Of a stretch of DNA of 35,393 bases, positions 31,321 through 35,393 are shown piece after piece (the first letter of the stretch is position 1; each line of letters starts with the position of its first letter). The stretch lies in NCBI GenBank assembly GCA_018268995.1, contig JAFDVL010000069.1:13716-49108 (forward strand). Direction: 5' to 3'. Position numbers and translations under genes: made by a program. A model generated the notes under the pieces. The model did no database searches. It was not told the origin of the DNA and saw nothing but the letters and a program-made list of their open reading frames with translations. The DNA comes from Acidobacteriota bacterium. Its GTDB lineage: Bacteria > Acidobacteriota > Blastocatellia > RBC074.

Positions 31321-32850
31321 TCATTGGTCAATGCGCTTGATGCGACCATCTGTTTGGGGGGAAATCGTGCCAGCAGTAGCAATCGCATTGCCCAAAATCA
31401 CTGCATCCACTTTGGCGTCTTCAGCGGTAATTAAATGCTTCGCGCTTTTTAGCATGGCGTAGCCATCGCCACCTTTGGCCAGATACTCACCGACAGCCAG
31501 CGAATAAGTTTTCTTGTCATTCAATGGCTGCCCGTTCACAGTCACTTCGGTGACACGTGAACCCGGTGCTTTGCGGGCATCGTAGCTGAATCGCAATCCT
31601 GAAACCTGTGGAAACCCGCCAAATTCCGTTTCGATACCGACGCGCGAAACACCGTGTTCGAGGGCCGCGCGCAGCATTGCACCAGTGACTTCCAGTTTCA
31701 CAATCGGCGTCTCAAAAGGCAGGATCGAAATCACGTCGCGTTTTGAGATGGCACCGGGGCCATAGGTCGCGTTAGAGCGAATCGAGCCACCGTTGATGAG
31801 CGCAACGTCTGCATTCGTGAATTGCCGAAAGGCATCCAGAATGTAGCTGCCTAAATTGGACTCTTGATTGCGATTGGTCTTTTGCAACGCGTCGAGCATC
31901 ACAGTTGTGTTCCCGACCGGCTTGTCCAACTCCGCCGAAAGTTTTTTCTCGTATTCGCCTGCGACTGCGGCAACGGTTGGCTCTTCTGCAACCGTGTCAG
32001 TCACAGGCAAGGCGGCGTAATCCATGCTTTCCAGTTTGCGTGTCGTTTTTGAGATGTTCAGATCAATGCGCCCCAGCGTGCGCGCATCCGACCCCATTTT
32101 AAAAATCGGCGCACATCCGGCGAGCGATTGCATGATTTCGTGTTCGTGGCCGCCAATGATGACATCCACTTTGACGGCTTTGGCAACGGCTTTATCGGCG
32201 GGCATCGAAAGATGCGTGAGCGCGATGATGACCGTTGCCCCTTTGCGGCGCAGTTCTTTTACGATCCGTGCAGCAGTCGCAGTTTCAGGCAGGAAGCGAA
32301 CCGCCTTGGTGGGACTGGACGAAGTTTCCGTTTCGGTCGTGAGCAGACCGAAAATGCCGACTTTGATGCCTTCAAATTCTCGAATCACATACGGCGGCAT
32401 CTTGCCAAACGACTTACCTGATTTGCGCTCAACCACGTTCGCCGCCAGCCACGTAAATTTGGACTCTCTCATTCGCGCCAGCAAAATATCGTCACCGAAA
32501 TCAAACTCGTGATTGCCAAGCGCAGCATAATCCAGGCCCGCAGCGTTCCAGCCCGCAATCATTTGCTCGCCTTTAAAAACGCTGGACGCCAGCGAAGGCG
32601 AAAGCGTGTCACCACTCAATAAAAACAAAGTGTTTGGCGATTCGGCTTGGATTTTCTTCTTCAGTGTAGCAAGCCGCGCCAGGCCACCAGCCTTGCCACG
32701 ATCTACGGGAGCGATTTGGTAGACATCATTGACCTGCAACAAAGTGATACGAACGGTCTTACCCGCCTGCGCCTGAAGAGGCAGCGCAAAGCTGAGCAAC
32801 ACAACACTCGCCCAGAAACAGCGACAAAGATTTTTCTGTAGAGTATTCAT
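31321..32850 (-). CDS. Secreted 5'-nucleotidase/metallophosphoesterase (UshA-like)
   Basis: 509 residues. A signal peptide (FWASVVLLSFALPLQAQA) precedes a calcineurin-like metallophosphoesterase domain (about 33-260) with LLQVNDVYQI, LFLLSGDTLSPS, ALGNHEFDFG, ALTHLSMPADK and IIGGHEHE. The 5'-nucleotidase C-terminal domain (about 300-500) has INGGSIRSN and LPFETPIVKLEVTG. The enzyme removes phosphate from nucleotides or sugar nucleotides outside the cytoplasm. The first metal motif is ND-V-Y where UshA has D-x-H; I recall that a whole subgroup carries NDVY, so this need not mean inactivity. It is likely transcribed separately from the thioesterase operon. Confidence 0.9.
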   Translation of the reverse strand: MNTLQKNLCRCFWASVVLLSFALPLQAQAGKTVRITLLQVNDVYQIAPVDRGKAGGLARLATLKKKIQAESPNTLFLLSGDTLSPSLASSVFKGEQMIAGWNAAGLDYAALGNHEFDFGDDILLARMRESKFTWLAANVVERKSGKSFGKMPPYVIREFEGIKVGIFGLLTTETETSSSPTKAVRFLPETATAARIVKELRRKGATVIIALTHLSMPADKAVAKAVKVDVIIGGHEHEIMQSLAGCAPIFKMGSDARTLGRIDLNISKTTRKLESMDYAALPVTDTVAEEPTVAAVAGEYEKKLSAELDKPVGNTTVMLDALQKTNRNQESNLGSYILDAFRQFTNADVALINGGSIRSNATYGPGAISKRDVISILPFETPIVKLEVTGAMLRAALEHGVSRVGIETEFGGFPQVSGLRFSYDARKAPGSRVTEVTVNGQPLNDKKTYSLAVGEYLAKGGDGYAMLKSAKHLITAEDAKVDAVILGNAIATAGTISPQTDGRIKRIDQ

Positions 32851-32871
32851 AGGGGTCAGTTCGGGCGTTGA

Positions 32872-33261
32872 TCAACGCGTCTTAAATTCAAAGAGGTTCT
32901 CATCTTTGGCCTTACCAGAGGCTTCAACCATAAGATATTTGCTGTCTATTCCTTCGGTGTTCATTAAGTGACGTTTGATAACGCCCAGACGACAATCAAC
33001 TTTTTCCTGACTTTCTTCACCCGCTGCCGGATTTCCGACAATGGCAATATTGCAGGGAGCATTCGTTTTATTATGCTCTCTCCACAGTTGCGCAACCTTG
33101 GCCAGATGCGCTTTGGCGTCATCGTTAAGCCTGCATGTCGTAGTTCCGTAATTCAGATTCGGAAGATTTTTTAAGGTGCAATCAGCGTTGGTGATCGCGC
33201 TCCCTGCTGCCAGAATTCCGCCAATCAAAATGATCACAAAAATTGAGACTCGTCGAACCAT
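32872..33261 (-). CDS. Small secreted protein with OmpA-like fold signs
   Basis: 129 residues with a signal peptide or N-terminal anchor (VSIFVIILIGGILAAGSAIT). The mature part has LNDDAKAHLAKVAQLWREH, CNIAIVGNPA, KVDCRLGVIKRHLMNTEGID and KYLMVEASGKA. The order helix, strand with I-V-G, helix with R-x-x-x-I/V-K, strand matches the OmpA-like peptidoglycan-binding fold, but the Asp/Arg that hold diaminopimelate are not evident. Four Cys (in ADCTL, TTCRL, APCNI, VDCRL) could form two disulfides outside the cytoplasm. Family assignment is tentative. Confidence 0.65.
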   Translation of the reverse strand: MVRRVSIFVIILIGGILAAGSAITNADCTLKNLPNLNYGTTTCRLNDDAKAHLAKVAQLWREHNKTNAPCNIAIVGNPAAGEESQEKVDCRLGVIKRHLMNTEGIDSKYLMVEASGKAKDENLFEFKTR

Positions 33262-33292
33262 ACCAATTTCCTCAGGGGCGTTGTTCAGATGA

Positions 33293-33321
33293 TGTATGAC
33301 AGGCCGCTCGCCTGTCGTACA
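33293..33321. repeat. Palindromic repeat, family A (short form)
   Basis: TGTATGACAGGC followed by CGCTC and GCCTGTCGTACA makes a compact 29-nt hairpin unit. It lies between the small secreted protein gene and the beta-oxidation gene. Confidence 0.85.
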
Positions 33322-33370
33322 GTGGGCGTTTTCAGTTCATTGCCGTTGCCTCAAAGGGTTTGTACGAGAA

Positions 33371-33400
33371 GGCACAGTAGACTCGACAGTCTACTGTGCC
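33371..33400 (-). terminator. Strong hairpin downstream of the beta-oxidation gene
   Basis: A perfect 13-bp stem (GGCACAGTAGACT and AGTCTACTGTGCC) closes on the 4-nt loop CGAC. It lies about 20 nt after the stop of the minus-strand gene ending at 33422. There is no U-run, so it may be a transcript-end stabiliser or another palindromic repeat family instead of a simple intrinsic terminator. Confidence 0.55.
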
Positions 33401-33421
33401 CGCGTAAGTCCTATCCCCCCC

Positions 33422-35393
33422 CTACCCTTTTGCGGCTTTCGCCTTTTCTTTATCGAAGTCATCAAACGTCTTGCCCTCTTCGGCCAACCGCTTGAGCAAC
33501 GGTGCAGGTGTCCACAACTCGCCATGCTGTGCGTGAAATTCGCAGACGCGGTCATAGACCTTTTTCAATCCCACAGTGCTGGCATACCACATCGGGCCGC
33601 CGCGCCACGCGGGGAAGCCATAGCCCGACAGATAGATGATGTCTATGTCCACGGCACGCAGCGCAATTCCCTCTTCCAGAATTTTCGCGCCTTCATTCAC
33701 CAAAGCATAAATCGTGCGTTCGATGACTTCTTCTTTGCTGATTTCGCGGCGTGTGATGCCTGCTTTGGCGGTAAGTTCTTCAATCAACGCCTCGACTTCA
33801 GGGTCAGGCGAAGGCTTGCGGTTTTCGTCGTAGATATACCAGCCTTTGCCTGTCTTTTGGCCATAGCGTCCGCGCTCGGCTAATTCATCGGCAATCATCG
33901 CGTGACGAACGCCTTCTTTGCGCAGATGGGCGTGTTCTTTGCGAATCCGCCAGCCGACATCCAAGCCCGCCAAATCGCCCATTGCCAATGGCCCCATCGC
34001 CATGCCGAATTCATACAATGCGGCGTCCACATCTTGCGGCTTTGCGCCTTCTTCCACCAGAAACACGGCTTCACGTCCGTAGGGATGAATCATGCGATTG
34101 CCAACAAAGCCGTAGCAATTGCCGACCAGCACGCCGACTTTCTTGATCTTTTTCGCCAAATCCATCGCCGTTGCCAGCACGGATTTGTTGGTGGCTTTGC
34201 CGCGCACGATTTCCAGCAATCGCATCACGTTCGCAGGACTGAAGAAATGCGTGCCGACGACGAATTCAGGGCACGAGGTTGCGGATGCAATTTCATCAAT
34301 ATCGAGCGTCGAGGTGTTGGAAGCAAGAATCGCGCCCGGCTTACAAATCTTGTCGAGTTCGGCAAAGGTTTCTTTCTTCAACGCCATGTTTTCAAACACA
34401 GCTTCGACCACAATGTCAGCCTCTTCAAATCCGTCATAGCTGAGCGTCGGCGTAATCAACGCCATTCGCTTGTCCATGACCTCTTGCGAAAAGCGGCCTT
34501 TCTTGACCGAGTTGGAATAGTTTTTGGCAATCGTCGCCATTCCGCGATCCAGTGCCTCCTGCGTCGTTTCCTTGATGATGACAGGAATGCCGACGTTGAC
34601 GAAGTTCATCGTGATGCCGCCGCCCATTGTGCCTGCGCCGATAACGGCAGCCTTGGCAATCGGAATCAGCGGCGTGTCTTTTGGGATGTCGGGAATCTTG
34701 GCGACTTCGCGTTCGCCGAAAAAGGCGTGAATCATCGCTTTCGATTGATCGGAGAACAGACATTCCTGAAAGAGTTCGCGTTCGCGCTTGCAGCCTTCAA
34801 AGAATTCCAGCGTCGTCGCGGCTTCGACGGCATCAATCGCCGCTAACGGAGCCATCATCCCGCGCGCTGCTTTCTTCGCTGCGGCGCGGGCTGCCGCAAA
34901 AATCGGCGCGTTCGTGGCTTCATCGCCAAGCTTGTCGTTTTTGTCGCGCGTCTTGATGATAGGCTGATCAATCACCGAGCGAGCAAATGCTTTTGCCCCT
35001 TCCAGCAAATCGCCTTCGACAATCTGGTCAATGATCCCCGCTGCTAATGCCGCTTTCGCGTTGATTGGATTGCCGTCCGCGCACATTTGCGTCGCGAGGG
35101 CAACACCGGCCAAACGCGGCAATCGCTGCGTGCCCGCCGCGCCAGGAATGATGCCAAGCTTGCATTCCGGTTGCCCGACTTGGGCCGAAGCTACGGCGAC
35201 GCGGTAATGAAATGCCATCGCCACTTCTAATCCACCACCGAACGCCGTGCCATGAATCGCGGCAATCATTGGTTTCGGACAATCTTCGATGGAAACCAGC
35301 AAATCCAGAAAATTGATGCCGTCTCTTTTTTGCCCGGAAGTCACTTTGCCAAATTCTTTAATGTCGGCTCCGGCAATGAAGGTGCGACCGCCG
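33422..35393 (-). CDS. Enoyl-CoA hydratase/3-hydroxyacyl-CoA dehydrogenase (FadB/FadJ-type), partial
   Basis: The reading frame stays open to the window edge (the last codons read GGRTFIAGADIKEFGK), so the true start lies beyond 35393. A GTG at 35344 is not the start. The crotonase domain has IAAIHGTAFGGGLEVAMAFH (oxyanion hole) and GQPECKLGIIPGAAGTQRLP with both catalytic-region Glu positions. The NAD domain has AAVIGAGTMGGGITM, EAVFENMALK, ILASNTSTLDI and VGTHFFSPANVMRLLEIV with the catalytic His. The C-terminal domain ends with LSGYGFPAWRGGP. It hydrates enoyl-CoA and oxidises 3-hydroxyacyl-CoA in beta-oxidation, feeding the thiolase at 29672-30859. Two unrelated secreted-protein genes and repeats separate it from that operon. 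Confidence 0.93.
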   Translation of the reverse strand, partial: GGRTFIAGADIKEFGKVTSGQKRDGINFLDLLVSIEDCPKPMIAAIHGTAFGGGLEVAMAFHYRVAVASAQVGQPECKLGIIPGAAGTQRLPRLAGVALATQMCADGNPINAKAALAAGIIDQIVEGDLLEGAKAFARSVIDQPIIKTRDKNDKLGDEATNAPIFAAARAAAKKAARGMMAPLAAIDAVEAATTLEFFEGCKRERELFQECLFSDQSKAMIHAFFGEREVAKIPDIPKDTPLIPIAKAAVIGAGTMGGGITMNFVNVGIPVIIKETTQEALDRGMATIAKNYSNSVKKGRFSQEVMDKRMALITPTLSYDGFEEADIVVEAVFENMALKKETFAELDKICKPGAILASNTSTLDIDEIASATSCPEFVVGTHFFSPANVMRLLEIVRGKATNKSVLATAMDLAKKIKKVGVLVGNCYGFVGNRMIHPYGREAVFLVEEGAKPQDVDAALYEFGMAMGPLAMGDLAGLDVGWRIRKEHAHLRKEGVRHAMIADELAERGRYGQKTGKGWYIYDENRKPSPDPEVEALIEELTAKAGITRREISKEEVIERTIYALVNEGAKILEEGIALRAVDIDIIYLSGYGFPAWRGGPMWYASTVGLKKVYDRVCEFHAQHGELWTPAPLLKRLAEEGKTFDDFDKEKAKAAKG

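Noticed and set aside
1..33400. Spaced copies of the GACAGGC...GCCTGTC repeat as a possible CRISPR array
   Set aside because: The copies are kilobases apart, palindromic and variable, with no regular spacers and no cas genes; they are dispersed intergenic palindromes.
33902..34846. Long plus-strand open frame (314 codons) opposite the beta-oxidation gene
   Set aside because: It lies wholly antisense to a clear FadB/FadJ-type gene with intact motifs, and its translation is low in normal protein patterns (His/Arg/Phe rich).
34435..35344. GTG at 35344 as the start of the beta-oxidation gene
   Set aside because: Codons upstream to the window edge (GGRTFIAGADIKEFGK) are typical crotonase sequence, so the gene is cut by the edge and does not start at the GTG.

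Overview
The window looks like chromosomal DNA of a soil-type Acidobacteriota, probably class Blastocatellia. This is inferred from gene content: two trace-gas-type [NiFe] hydrogenases, an actinobacterial-like gene complement without actinobacterial base composition, and gaps crowded with several unrelated palindromic repeat families. No rRNA or marker gene is present, so the taxonomy is a guess. I see no tRNA, rRNA, CRISPR array, transposase or phage gene.

Region 1 (1-15.2 kb, all minus strand) is a hydrogenase locus with two complete and different uptake enzymes. Reading in the direction of transcription, the first is a group 1h-like (Hhy, actinobacterial-type) set: hhyL (14123-12333), a conserved unnamed protein (12278-11421), a two-domain maturation endopeptidase (11277-10510), hhyS (10537-9521), a soluble double-PAS histidine kinase (9520-7841) whose start abuts the hhyS stop, and a NarL-type response regulator (7693-7013). 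The second is a group 2a-like (Huc) set: a protein with four internal repeats and a DUF1641-like end (6587-5034), hypA, hypB, hucS, hucL, a second maturation endopeptidase and two small conserved proteins reaching the left edge. hypC, hypD, hypE and hypF and any Rieske or HucE-type electron carrier are not in the window. Together these genes would make, mature and perhaps regulate enzymes that oxidise H2 and feed electrons toward the quinone pool during starvation.

Region 2 (15.2-22.1 kb) begins at a truncated hybrid histidine kinase just upstream of hhyL. It then turns to plus-strand genes: a small SET-domain protein, a gamma-glutamylcyclotransferase-like protein and an EthA-like Baeyer-Villiger monooxygenase. 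On the minus strand follow a biotin carboxylase/biotin carrier pair, a DUF3592-like protein, a zinc-ribbon membrane protein with a pseudopilin-like end, and a CDP-alcohol phosphatidyltransferase.

Region 3 (22.4-27.1 kb, plus strand) holds a Ser/Thr kinase fused to a formylglycine-generating-enzyme-like domain, a secreted companion protein, and argH. Region 4 (27.1-35.4 kb, minus strand) holds a secreted polysaccharide deacetylase, a sugar isomerase/epimerase-like TIM-barrel protein, a thioesterase-thiolase-acetyltransferase operon, a secreted 5'-nucleotidase, a small OmpA-like secreted protein, and a trifunctional-type beta-oxidation enzyme that runs off the right edge.

The most unusual object is the four-repeat DUF1641-like protein that heads the Huc operon, a candidate scaffold or quinone-coupling partner of the hydrogenase. 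Next come the sensor kinase and regulator built into the Hhy operon, and the way inverted repeats of five different families fill junctions inside both operons.
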